Shown in pieces: positions 7,406 to 15,741 of a stretch of DNA of 64,000 nucleotides. The position numbers and the translations under genes are program-made. The stretch is from positions 248,001 through 312,000 of the forward strand of contig NZ_FZOT01000003.1 in assembly GCF_900188095.1 (NCBI RefSeq), written 5' to 3'. The notes beneath the pieces were generated by a model, which was given only the letters and a program-made list of their open reading frames with translations, had not been told where the DNA came from and did not search any database. The first letter of the stretch is position 1; each line of letters opens with the position of its first letter. The stretch comes from Noviherbaspirillum humi (GTDB taxonomy: Bacteria > Pseudomonadota > Gammaproteobacteria > Burkholderiales > Burkholderiaceae_D).

Positions 7406-9121
7406 TCAGAATTCCTCCCACTCGCCTTTCGCCGAGGCGTTGCTGGCAGCCGACACCGGCGGCTTGGCCGGCTGAGGCGCCGCCAGCCTTGCCTGGCGTG
7501 GCGATGCGGGCGCGGCGGCCGGCATGGTACCGGCCGGTTGCGACGCTGCCTGCGCCATGTGCGCCGATATCCTGAAGCGGCCGACGACTTCGCTCAACCG
7601 GGTCGCCTGGTCCTGCATTGCCGCCGAGGCGGCCGCCGCCTGTTCCACCAGCGAGGCGTTCTGCTGGGTGGCTTCATCCATCTGCGTGATGGCGTGGTTG
7701 ACCTGCCCGATGCCGGCGGTCTGCTCGCTGCTGGCGGCGCTGATTTCGCTGATGATGTCACTCACCCTGGCCACGCTGCCGACGAGGGTCTGCATCTTGG
7801 CGCCCGCCTCGTTCACCAGGCGGGTACCGCTATCGACCCGGTTCACCGAATCGTCGATCAGCCCCTTGATTTCCTTGGCGGCGGCAGCGCTGCGCTGGGC
7901 TAGGCTGCGCACTTCCGACGCGACCACGGCGAAGCCGCGGCCTTGCTCGCCTGCGCGGGCTGCTTCCACCGCCGCGTTCAGCGCCAGGATGTTGGTTTGA
8001 AAGGCGATGCCGTCGATCACGCCGATGATGTCCGCAATCTTTCTCGAAGAGGCATGGATGCCGCCCATGCTCTCCACGACCTGGTTCACCACCACGCCGC
8101 CGTCGCTGGCCACCTCCGCGGCGGAAGCCGCCAGCTGGCTGGCCTGGCGGGCGTTGTCGGCATTCTGTTTGACGGTGGAGGTCAGCTCTTCCATCGAGGA
8201 CGCGGTTTCCTCCAGGGAGCCGGCCTGCTGCTCGGTACGCGAGGACAGATCCATGTTGCCGCTGGCGATCTGGCGCGAGGCAGACGTGATCGCTTCCGTG
8301 CTGCGTCGAACTTCCGCGACAATCTCCGACAGGCTGGCGGTCATCCTCGCCATTGCCTGCATCAGATGGCCGGTCTCGTCCGGGCTGTCCGCAGTCATCG
8401 TCGCGGTGAGGTCGCCGGCGGCGACCGTCTCGGCCAGCCGCATGGCTTCGCCGAGCGGCCGGGTGATGCTGCGCGTGATCAGCTGTGCGAGCACCAGGCC
8501 GAATGCCAATGCAAACGCAGTCAGGCCAATCATCTGGGAGATGGTGGAAGACATCACGTTCGTCACCGCCTGTTCAGCTTCGGAATTCAGCTTCACCTCG
8601 AATTCGACCAGCTCGGTGAGCTTTCCGATCCAAGCCTGCTGCACCGGCCGCAGTTCGGTGAACAGGAGCTTGGTCGCCATATCCTGCTTGCCGGAGGAAG
8701 CCAGGCCGGCCACCTTCTCGATGACGGCATCACCCTCGACGCGCAGCTTGCGGACCTGCTTCATCAAGTCCTTTTCGGTGTCTGTCGTATCGGCGATGGA
8801 TTTGAACATGGCGTCGAGCCTGGCCTCCGCGGCGTCGTACTTGGCGGCCTGATCGCGGATACGCTGATGCTCTTGCTTCAATGCCGCCTCATCCGACAAC
8901 AGCATGATATTGCGCAGCGCGATCATGCGGTCGTAAATGGTGAGGCGCATCTCCAGCGCCAGCTTCATTTCGGTATTGTTGATCTCACTGATGGCCCTCA
9001 CCTGTTCTCCCAGGAAGGACATGCGCAGCAAGGCCAAGCCTGCCACCAGCATCAGGAACAGCAGCATGATGCCGAAGCCGATACGCAGACGCCATCCGAT
9101 CTTCAGGCGACGGATATTCAT
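7406..9121 (-). CDS. Methyl-accepting chemotaxis protein with C-terminal xWxxF pentapeptide
   Basis: A 571-residue transducer. TM1 is about residues 13-33 and TM2 about 190-212; the periplasmic region between them is a four-helix-bundle type domain of about 155 residues. A HAMP domain (ITRPLGEAMRLAETVAAGD) follows, then a long cytoplasmic coiled coil with the signalling tip IIGVIDGIAFQTNILALNAA and EAARAGEQGRGFAVVA. The last five residues are EWEEF, fitting the xWxxF pentapeptide that tethers CheR/CheB in high-abundance receptors such as Tar (NWETF). The start at 9121 has GGGAGAAATCACG before the ATG. No che genes are nearby. The ligand is unknown. Confidence 0.93.
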   Translation of the reverse strand: MNIRRLKIGWRLRIGFGIMLLFLMLVAGLALLRMSFLGEQVRAISEINNTEMKLALEMRLTIYDRMIALRNIMLLSDEAALKQEHQRIRDQAAKYDAAEARLDAMFKSIADTTDTEKDLMKQVRKLRVEGDAVIEKVAGLASSGKQDMATKLLFTELRPVQQAWIGKLTELVEFEVKLNSEAEQAVTNVMSSTISQMIGLTAFALAFGLVLAQLITRSITRPLGEAMRLAETVAAGDLTATMTADSPDETGHLMQAMARMTASLSEIVAEVRRSTEAITSASRQIASGNMDLSSRTEQQAGSLEETASSMEELTSTVKQNADNARQASQLAASAAEVASDGGVVVNQVVESMGGIHASSRKIADIIGVIDGIAFQTNILALNAAVEAARAGEQGRGFAVVASEVRSLAQRSAAAAKEIKGLIDDSVNRVDSGTRLVNEAGAKMQTLVGSVARVSDIISEISAASSEQTAGIGQVNHAITQMDEATQQNASLVEQAAAASAAMQDQATRLSEVVGRFRISAHMAQAASQPAGTMPAAAPASPRQARLAAPQPAKPPVSAASNASAKGEWEEF

Positions 9122-9287
9122 CGTGATTTCTCCCAAGTGAAAATGTGCGAAGCGGCTTCGGCGCATGGCGGCGCTCATGCAAGCCCGCTGCGGCGGCCCG
9201 ACACTGCCAATCGAGTGTACAGGCAGCCATCCGGAACGGCTTCTCACGAATATGGTGGATTCGGGAACAATCGATTGGAAGAACGGG

Positions 9288-9890
9288 CTAGCGCGACTGC
9301 CGCAGGGCCTGGATGCCGGCGGCGATATCGGCGGCCGCCTTGTCCAGCGCGCGGCTGAAGGCGCCCGGCATGGCGTCGTAGCCGGCACCGGCCACCGCTT
9401 CCTGCGCCGAGGAGCGGCCGCTGCGCACCGCTTCCGACTTCGCGTCGCGCACGGTCCAGATGAGCTGGGTCGCCACGCCCTGGCCGGGGAAGGCGTCGAA
9501 GCGCTCCACATCCACGGTGACGCGGTAGCGCGCCTGCTGGCCGGCGGCGTCCTGGTAGAAGGTCACGCGGGCGTCGGCAACGCGCGCGCCGACATCGGCC
9601 GCCAGCGCGCGCGCAATCTGGTCGCGCAGCGGCTCGGCCCAGCGATGCTGCTCGAGCAGGTCGACCTGGTTGTCGCCCTGCCGCACCACCAGCTGCGGTC
9701 GGTCCACCATCTGCGGAATGCGCACCGGCCCGATGGCCACGCCCTCGCCCACCTCGGCGCCCGCCGCAAGCGGCGCGCCGGCTGCCGGAACCGGATTCAG
9801 GGTGTACAGGGTTTCCTTCGGCGTGCTGCTGCAGGCCGTCAGCATTGCCGCGATGCCGGCGATGAACACAGGCTTCATGGTCGGTCCCAT
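9288..9890 (-). CDS. pqiC: PqiC-type lipoprotein (ABC-type transport auxiliary component)
   Basis: About 200 residues with an N-terminal lipoprotein signal peptide ending in LTAC, then SSTPKETLYTLNP, the usual start of the PqiC/YmbA family. These outer-membrane lipoproteins work with the MCE protein PqiB, which spans the periplasm. The gene follows pqiB immediately. Possible starts are TTG 9896, ATG 9890 and ATG 9878; I use 9890 because AAAAGGA lies six bases before it. The stop of pqiB is at 9893-9895, so the pair is translationally coupled in either case. A role in lipid or envelope transport is known for the family; the stress inducer here is not shown. Confidence 0.85.
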   Translation of the reverse strand: MGPTMKPVFIAGIAAMLTACSSTPKETLYTLNPVPAAGAPLAAGAEVGEGVAIGPVRIPQMVDRPQLVVRQGDNQVDLLEQHRWAEPLRDQIARALAADVGARVADARVTFYQDAAGQQARYRVTVDVERFDAFPGQGVATQLIWTVRDAKSEAVRSGRSSAQEAVAGAGYDAMPGAFSRALDKAAADIAAGIQALRQSR

Positions 9891-9892
9891 GG

Positions 9893-11527
9893 TCAATCCT
9901 TTTCCCGCCGTCCGCGGATCAGCGATTCCGGATGCCGGTTGAGGTAGTCGGCGAGATCGCGCAGGGACTGCGCCGCGCGGCCGACATCGCGCAGCGTTTC
10001 GCGCAGGTCCTGCTGCACCGGCGCATCGGTGGCCAGGGTCTGCTGCGCGCTGCCCAGCGTCTTGCGCGCTTCGGCGATGGTGCCTTTCACTTCCGGCAGC
10101 ACGCTGGCATCGAGCTGCTGCACCAGCTTGTCGGCCGACTGCAGCGTGGTGTTGAGCGAGCGCAGCGTCTGGTTCATGTTGGTGCCGATGGTATCGAACG
10201 GCACCTTGTCCAGCTTGGCGGCGATATCGCCCAGCGTCTGCTGGATGTCTTCCAGGGCGCCCGCCACGGTGGGCAGCACCGCCGGGTTTTTGCCCCAGTC
10301 GATGGCTGCCTTGGGCGCGCGCGGGAAGAAGTCGAGCGCGACGTAGAGCTGGCCGGTGAGCAGGTTGGCGCTCTTGAGCTGGGCGCGGAAGCCGCGCGCC
10401 ACCAGACGGTCGAGCAAGGCATGCGGCTCCCGCTCCATCATCGACATCTGCTGCGATCCCTGGCGGTAGCGCGAGCGCATCTGCTCCGGATAGATGTTGA
10501 TCTCCACCGGGAAGCGCAGCTCCTTGCTGTCGCGGTCGTATTCGACGCTGACCGCCTTCACTTCGCCGATGACGATGCCGCGGAAATCCACCGGCGCGCC
10601 GGGCGAAAGGCCGCGCAGGGATTCGCTGAAATACAGCAGGTAGGTCTGAGTCTCCTGGCCGATGCGCTTGAGCGCGGCGGTCTTGTCGGCATACAGAATG
10701 AAGCTCGTGTTGCCCGGCACCACCGGGCCGGGTTCGCCTTCCGGGGGCGGCTGGAAGGAAATGCCGCCGGCGATGATGGAGGTGATCGATTCGGTGTTGA
10801 GCTTCACGCCCGAGCCGCCGAGCGAGATGTCGATGCCGCTGGCGTGCCAGAAGCGGGAGTTGGCGGTCACCAGCTTGTCGTGCGGCGCATTGACGAAGAT
10901 TTCCAGCGTCACGCCCTTGCCATCGTCGTCCAGCTTGTAGTTGGTGACATTGCCGACCGGCACGCGGCGAAAGAACACCGGCGCGCCGACATACAGCGAG
11001 CCGATGTCCTCCGCCTTCAGCTGGAACAGCTTGCCGGGCGAATCGGAGGTGACCGGCGGCGGGATGTCGAGGCCGGCGAAGTGGCGCTTGTCGGTCGGCG
11101 TCTTGCCGGCGTCGACGCCGATGTAGGCGCCTGACAGCAGCGTGCCGAGACCGGTGATGCTGTTGAGCGTGACGCGCGGGCGCACCACCCAGAACCGGGT
11201 ATCTTCGGCCAGCAGGTTTTCCGCCTGCTTGGCCAGCTGGGCGGTGACCGTGACGTGCGAGCGGTCGCGCGAGATTTCGATCGCCGTCACGGTGCCGATG
11301 TCCACGTCCTTGTAGCGCACCTTGGTCTTGGTGGCTTCCAGCCCCTCGGCGTTCTTGAAGTCGATGGTGATGGTCGGTCCGCGCGACAGGATGTAATGCA
11401 GGGCGACCCAGCCGCCGACCAGGGCCGCCACGATGGGAATGATCCAGACCAGCGAAATCGCCCAGCGCCGCTTGCGCACCGGCACGGCCTGCGGAATGGA
11501 TGGCTTGTCGGAGGGATCGTCAGTCAT
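9893..11527 (-). CDS. pqiB: PqiB, MCE/MlaD-domain intermembrane transport protein
   Basis: A 544-residue protein with one N-terminal TM segment (ISLVWIIPIVAALVGGWVALH at about residues 25-45) followed by three tandem MCE domains and a C-terminal helical tail rich in coiled-coil sequence. The first MCE domain begins GPTITIDFKNAEGLEATKT. PqiB forms a syringe-like hexamer bridging inner and outer membranes. The ATG at 11527 has AAGGAGCAGA before it and overlaps the end of the preceding gene (stop at 11520-11522). The length and domain count match E. coli PqiB (546 residues). Confidence 0.92.
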   Translation of the reverse strand: MTDDPSDKPSIPQAVPVRKRRWAISLVWIIPIVAALVGGWVALHYILSRGPTITIDFKNAEGLEATKTKVRYKDVDIGTVTAIEISRDRSHVTVTAQLAKQAENLLAEDTRFWVVRPRVTLNSITGLGTLLSGAYIGVDAGKTPTDKRHFAGLDIPPPVTSDSPGKLFQLKAEDIGSLYVGAPVFFRRVPVGNVTNYKLDDDGKGVTLEIFVNAPHDKLVTANSRFWHASGIDISLGGSGVKLNTESITSIIAGGISFQPPPEGEPGPVVPGNTSFILYADKTAALKRIGQETQTYLLYFSESLRGLSPGAPVDFRGIVIGEVKAVSVEYDRDSKELRFPVEINIYPEQMRSRYRQGSQQMSMMEREPHALLDRLVARGFRAQLKSANLLTGQLYVALDFFPRAPKAAIDWGKNPAVLPTVAGALEDIQQTLGDIAAKLDKVPFDTIGTNMNQTLRSLNTTLQSADKLVQQLDASVLPEVKGTIAEARKTLGSAQQTLATDAPVQQDLRETLRDVGRAAQSLRDLADYLNRHPESLIRGRREKD

Positions 11528-12140
11528 TCTGCTCCTTTGCCGCATCCCACATCAGGCGCGGATCGAAAGTCTCGGCGGCGATCATGGTGAGCACCACCAC
11601 CGCGCCGAAGGCGACCGCGCCGAGGCCGGCGTGCATGCTGGCCACCGACTCCACCTGCACCAGCGCCACCGACAGGGCGACCACGTAGATGTCGAGCATG
11701 GACCAGCGGCCGATGAAGGCCACCAATCGGTACAGCTGGGTGCGCTGGTGGGGCCGCCACGACATGCGGCGGTGCACCGAGATCAGCAGGAAGGTCAGGG
11801 CCAGCAGCTTGGTCAGCGGCACCACGATGCTGGCGATGAAGATCAGCGCGGCGATGAACCAGGAGCCGCTGGTCCAGAACAGCACCACGCCGCCCATGAT
11901 GGTGCTGCTCTGCCGCTCCAGCAAGGAGTTCGCTTCCAGGATGGGATAGAGGTTGGCCGGAATGTAGAGGATGTAGGCGGTGATGAGGAGCGCCCAGGTG
12001 CGCGCCAGGCTGTGCGGCTTGCGCGCATGCAGCCGCGCTTCGCAGCGCGGGCAGCTCATGGCATGCTCATGGGCCAACGCGCGGCACAGCAGGCCGCAGG
12101 CATGGCAGGTGACGAGTCCGCGCGACGCTGCCGTAGCCAT
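11520..12140 (-). CDS. pqiA: PqiA-family membrane protein, second half (separate gene)
   Basis: A 206-residue integral membrane protein of the paraquat-inducible protein A family. It opens with a zinc-ribbon-like pair CHACGLLC and CPRCEARL, followed by four predicted TM segments. E. coli PqiA is a single chain of about 420 residues with two such PqiA domains; here each domain is a separate gene. Its ATG at 12138-12140 overlaps the stop of the upstream PqiA-like gene by one base (TGATG), and it overlaps pqiB by eight bases, so all four genes form one operon. The inner-membrane platform role with PqiB is known for the family. Confidence 0.88.
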   Translation of the reverse strand: MATAASRGLVTCHACGLLCRALAHEHAMSCPRCEARLHARKPHSLARTWALLITAYILYIPANLYPILEANSLLERQSSTIMGGVVLFWTSGSWFIAALIFIASIVVPLTKLLALTFLLISVHRRMSWRPHQRTQLYRLVAFIGRWSMLDIYVVALSVALVQVESVASMHAGLGAVAFGAVVVLTMIAAETFDPRLMWDAAKEQND

Positions 12141-12835
12141 CAGCCCTGCCCCTGCATGCCGGCCGCGCTGGCGTCGGCGCCGGCTCGCCCGCCTTCGCCA
12201 TCCTGTCCCCGCTCGGCGACCCAGGTCCAGAAATCCCGCACGCTGAAGGTGGCCGAGATGCCGGTGAACAGCACGATCAGGGCGGCGAAGGACCAGAGGG
12301 AAATGCCGGGAACGATGGTGGCGATGTCGGCCAGCTTCACCAGGGTGACCAGGATGGCGAGCAGGAACACTTCCATCATGCTCCACGGGTGCAGCATCAG
12401 CAGCAGTCGGAAGGCCAGCGGCAGGTCGAGCGTCACCCGGCCCAGCCGCAAGGGCACCAGCATGTAGAGCAGCGCCACCAGTTCCAGCGCTGGGATCAGG
12501 ATGGTGGTCAGCAGCACCAGCACCGCCACCAGCGGCCTGCCCTGGTCGGCCAGGGCGACCACGGTGCCGGCCAAGGTGGTGGAATTGTAGGCACCCTGCA
12601 CCTGGAGTTCGGCGATGGGGAAGAGATTGGAGACCACCAACAGCACGGCGCTGCCGAGCGTCAGCGCCAGCATCCATTCCAGGCGCTTGCCGGCGCCGCG
12701 GTACAGCAGCGCGCCGCAGCGCACGCAATGGGCATCGCTGTCCCGCTGCAGCGGCACTTCCGCCTGCAGCAGGTCGCAATGGCGGCAGGCGATCATGTGC
12801 TGGTGGTGCAGCAAGGCGGTTTGATTGTCGGACAT
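12140..12835 (-). CDS. pqiA: PqiA-family membrane protein, first half (separate gene)
   Basis: A 231-residue protein, first gene of the pqi operon. Two Cys pairs, CRHCDLLQ at about residue 17 and CVRCGALL at about 37, form the zinc-ribbon-like N-terminus typical of PqiA; four TM segments follow (about 55-75, 100-125, 150-175, 185-205). The C-terminal 30 residues are low-complexity Gly/Ala. It pairs with the downstream gene to make up the two-domain PqiA. The ATG at 12835 gives a family-like N-terminus; longer in-frame reading to 13015 does not. Confidence 0.87.
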   Translation of the reverse strand: MSDNQTALLHHQHMIACRHCDLLQAEVPLQRDSDAHCVRCGALLYRGAGKRLEWMLALTLGSAVLLVVSNLFPIAELQVQGAYNSTTLAGTVVALADQGRPLVAVLVLLTTILIPALELVALLYMLVPLRLGRVTLDLPLAFRLLLMLHPWSMMEVFLLAILVTLVKLADIATIVPGISLWSFAALIVLFTGISATFSVRDFWTWVAERGQDGEGGRAGADASAAGMQGQG

Positions 12836-13071
12836 GCTTTCGGCATCCACTCTTTGTCGAGCCTTTCCATGGCAGGCGGCGCATGCGGAATCAAGGCGCG
12901 CAGCGGCCCGCAGGACCCTCGGTCTTGTTGCATAGACATCATTTTCGGGCGTAGGTTGCGGGCAAATGATGCGCCGCCGCGCGAACACGATGATCGATGC
13001 GATGCCGCGCTTCAATCTTGTCCGATGTCAATCATCGAGACGGGCTGATGGGGGCGGGCGCGATCGCCAAA

Positions 13072-13098
13072 ATAAAAAGGACGCCCGAGGGCGTCCTT
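13072..13098 (-). terminator. Intrinsic terminator downstream of the Rieske oxygenase gene
   Basis: A 9-bp perfect hairpin (AAGGACGCC, loop CGAG, GGCGTCCTT at 13077-13098). On the minus strand it is followed by an interrupted T-run (TTTATT) after the stem. It lies 35 bases after the stop of the Rieske gene, which it is placed to terminate. Confidence 0.78.
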
Positions 13099-13132
13099 CC
13101 CGGCGGCGGCGAGCCGCAGGAGAGAGAGCGGA

Positions 13133-14419
13133 TCAGACCGAGGTCTGCGGCACGCCTTCACGCGCGATCAGGGCTTCCTTGGCAGCGTCCTTGAAGGCGG
13201 CGTCCGGCGGCAGCACCAGGGAGGCGGAGCGCACCCGCTGCTGTTCCACCTCGCGTCCCGGCGGCTGCACGTGCTTGTCGCGCAGGGCCAGCGCCGCCTT
13301 CCTCAGGCGATGGCGCGCCATGATGATGCCGTTGTCGGTGGACACCAGGTTTTCCTTGGTGCGGTCGACGATCGGGCCCATGCTTTCCTGCAGCGACGCA
13401 TCCTGGATGCCGATGCCGGCGATGCCGCTGTAATGGATGCCAGCCTTCTGTGCCGCGCGGTCCATCAGGTAGTCGTTGTCCTTGTTCTGCACCGGACGGA
13501 AGGTGCCGGGAATGGTCTTGACGTGGATGCCGTGGCCCTCTTCCATAGCCGTGCGTTCTTCCGTGGTGAGCGCGCGCACCGGATGGTAGTCGTAGCTCCA
13601 GGCCCAGCAGTTCTCGTCGTCGATCGGCACCCAGAAGTGGCCGTGCACCGGATGGTCTCCGCGCGGCGGGATCATGGTGAAGCAGGGCATGACGTACTGG
13701 GTGATGCGCCAGTAATAGTTGCCGTTCTCGGCATTGCGGCGGGCGCCGATCAGCAGGCCGCCGTCGGATTCCACCACCTCGAACTTCACCTGGTAGTCGG
13801 ACAGGTTGTACTGGTTGCCCTTGGCGCCCTTGAACAGCGGGTCGCGGTTGAGCGCGCCGCTGTGCAGGAAGGAAACGTGGCTGGAGTCGATGCCGCCTTC
13901 CATCGCCTGCAGCCAGTTGCATTCCTGGATGCGCTTGGACATGTAGGTCTGCTCCGGCGGCACCATCGCGAATTCGTATTCCGGGAACGGCGGCTGCTCT
14001 TCCGGCGGGCCCATGTAGGTCCAGAGCACGCCGCCGCGCTCGATCAGCGGATAGGACTTGAGCTTGATCTTCTCGCAGAAGCCGCTCTCCGCCGGCTCCG
14101 ACGGCACCTCCATGCAGTTGCCGTTCACATCGTATTTCCAGCCATGGTAAGGACAGCGCAGGCCCTTTTCCTCGTTGCGGCCGAACCAGAGCGACACGCC
14201 GCGGTGGGCGCAGAATTCGTCGATCAGGCCGAGGCGGTTCTCGGAATCGCGGAAGGCCAGCATGCGTTCGGACAGCAGCTTGACGCGCACCGGCGGGCAT
14301 TCCGGCTCCGGCAGTTCGCTGGCCAGCAGGGCCGGGATCCAGTAGCGGCGGAACAGGTCGCCCATGGGCGTGCCGGGTCCGGTCTGGGTCAGGAGTTCGT
14401 TGACTTCGCGTTTGGTCAT
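13133..14419 (-). CDS. Rieske non-heme iron oxygenase, large (alpha) subunit
   Basis: A 428-residue ring-hydroxylating oxygenase resembling the phthalate 4,5-dioxygenase (Pht3) branch, which begins with a TGPGTPMGDLFRRYW-like segment as here. The Rieske [2Fe-2S] cluster ligands are CAHRG (about residues 70-74) and CPYHGW (about 89-94). The mononuclear iron ligands are expected in EGGIDSSHVSFLHSG (two His) with a carboxylate further on. Such enzymes hydroxylate or demethylate aromatic acids using electrons from a separate reductase. No reductase, ferredoxin or small subunit gene is adjacent. The start has GGAGAACCCC before the ATG. It is divergent from a PcaQ-like regulator with an operator between them (14641-14656), which suggests induction by an aromatic acid or its metabolite. 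Confidence 0.88.
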   Translation of the reverse strand: MTKREVNELLTQTGPGTPMGDLFRRYWIPALLASELPEPECPPVRVKLLSERMLAFRDSENRLGLIDEFCAHRGVSLWFGRNEEKGLRCPYHGWKYDVNGNCMEVPSEPAESGFCEKIKLKSYPLIERGGVLWTYMGPPEEQPPFPEYEFAMVPPEQTYMSKRIQECNWLQAMEGGIDSSHVSFLHSGALNRDPLFKGAKGNQYNLSDYQVKFEVVESDGGLLIGARRNAENGNYYWRITQYVMPCFTMIPPRGDHPVHGHFWVPIDDENCWAWSYDYHPVRALTTEERTAMEEGHGIHVKTIPGTFRPVQNKDNDYLMDRAAQKAGIHYSGIAGIGIQDASLQESMGPIVDRTKENLVSTDNGIIMARHRLRKAALALRDKHVQPPGREVEQQRVRSASLVLPPDAAFKDAAKEALIAREGVPQTSV

Positions 14420-14640
14420 GGGGTTCTCCGCTCTCTCGTTGGTCGCCTGTGCGAACCGGTTCGACGGTCCGCCATTGCTTTCTGGTTATTGGTCAGCCTG
14501 GTTGCTGCCGAAGCGCGCGCTCGCCCTGTCATCCTTTGCGAAACCTCGCATCAGAGATTAAGCCGGCGCTTCCAGCACGCACAGCTGCAAAGATAGACCT
14601 TGCGAAACCGTATGTACACTGATATTTTGAGCCGACTTAC

Positions 14641-14656
14641 ATAACCCATTGGTTAT
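14641..14656. promoter_or_regulatory. PcaQ-type operator, ATAACC-N4-GGTTAT
   Basis: A perfect 6-bp inverted repeat with a 4-base spacer, centred at 14648.5 and ending three bases before the regulator start at 14659. From memory, the consensus reported for alphaproteobacterial PcaQ is ATAACC-N4-GGTTAA, so this site differs only at the last base and is fully symmetric. Its position over the leader of the regulator gene suggests autoregulation. It lies about 220 bp from the Rieske start, which would allow activation of that gene if its promoter is around 14580. Binding is inferred. Confidence 0.65.
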
Positions 14657-14658
14657 AC

Positions 14659-15609
14659 ATGATCGACGGCCGCATCAAGTTTCGCCACCTGCAGTGCTTC
14701 ATCATCGTGGCCCAGCAGCGCAGCCTGGTGAAGGCCGCCGCCCTGCTTTCCATTACCCAGCCGGCGGTATCGAAAACGTTGAAGGAATTGGAAGACATCC
14801 TGCAGGCCCGCCTCTTCGAGCGCGGCCGCAAGGGCGCGCAGCTGACGCGCCAGGGCGAAACCTTTTTCGAATACGCCGAGGCCAGCGTCAACGCCCTGCA
14901 GCAGGGAACCTACTCGATCGCCCAGTCGCGGGCCAGCGCCTCCGAAGTGATCCGCATCGGCACCGCGCCCTCCCTCACCGGCTCCTTCGTGCCGGAAGCC
15001 TTGCTGGAATTCCGGCGCCGCGCCGGCAATCTGCAGGTCACCCTGTTCACCGACACCACCGCCGGTCTGCTGGCCAAGCTGCGGGAAAGGGAGTTCGACC
15101 TGGTGCTGAGCCGCCATACCGACCCGGAGCAGATGGTCGGCCTCTCCTTCGAATACCTGTTCGTCGACCCGCTGGTGGCGGTGGTGCGCCCCGGCCATCC
15201 GCTGCTCGACGCCGGGCAGGCCGACCCGGCCGCGCTGGGCGCCTTCACCTCGGTGCTGCCGATCAAGGGTTCAGTCAACCGGCATGCGGCCGATACTTTC
15301 GCCGCCGAGCACGGGATCGACCTGGGCCAGGATTTCGTGGAGGATCTGTCGATGTACTTCGGCCGCAGCTATACCATCGCCAGCGATGCCGTCTGGTATG
15401 TGCCCTGGAGCGCGGTGCGCGACGATGTGGCGGCCGGCGCGCTGGTGCGCCTGGCGCTGCCGGTGAAAAGCGCCGGCGACTCCACCGGCCTGCTCGGCCG
15501 CGTCACCGGCCTGATGACGCGCGCCAGCAGCACGCCCTCGCCCGCCGCTCAGGTCCTGATTGGCGCGATACGAGATGTGGCGCTGCGCCGGCGGGCAGAG
15601 GCGTTCTGA
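14659..15609 (+). CDS. LysR-type regulator, PcaQ-like
   Basis: A 316-residue LysR-family activator/repressor. The N-terminal helix-turn-helix is within IKFRHLQCFIIVAQQRSLVK and AALLSITQPAVSKTLKELE. The N-terminus closely resembles PcaQ, regulator of protocatechuate catabolism, and the effector domain (about residues 95-305) has the usual LysR fold. It is divergent from the Rieske oxygenase and has its own putative operator just upstream. No clear Shine-Dalgarno precedes the ATG, because the operator occupies that position. No pca genes are in the window, so the name PcaQ-like refers to sequence only. Confidence 0.88.
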   Translation: MIDGRIKFRHLQCFIIVAQQRSLVKAAALLSITQPAVSKTLKELEDILQARLFERGRKGAQLTRQGETFFEYAEASVNALQQGTYSIAQSRASASEVIRIGTAPSLTGSFVPEALLEFRRRAGNLQVTLFTDTTAGLLAKLREREFDLVLSRHTDPEQMVGLSFEYLFVDPLVAVVRPGHPLLDAGQADPAALGAFTSVLPIKGSVNRHAADTFAAEHGIDLGQDFVEDLSMYFGRSYTIASDAVWYVPWSAVRDDVAAGALVRLALPVKSAGDSTGLLGRVTGLMTRASSTPSPAAQVLIGAIRDVALRRRAEAF

Positions 15610-15741
15610 GGCGTTTCATCGGCATGGGTCCTGTCGCATCAGGGAAAGCGGAAGCGCTTAAGTTCGACCTGGCATTCAACAAGACGGCCGCCGGCCGAAC
15701 GTGGCTGGCGCCGCCCTCCCCTTCATCAACGTCAAGTAGCG

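Noticed and set aside
11520-12835. Frameshift in a single PqiA gene
   Set aside because: The second part has its own ATG and Cys-pair N-terminus, and each part is a full PqiA domain, so two genes are more likely.
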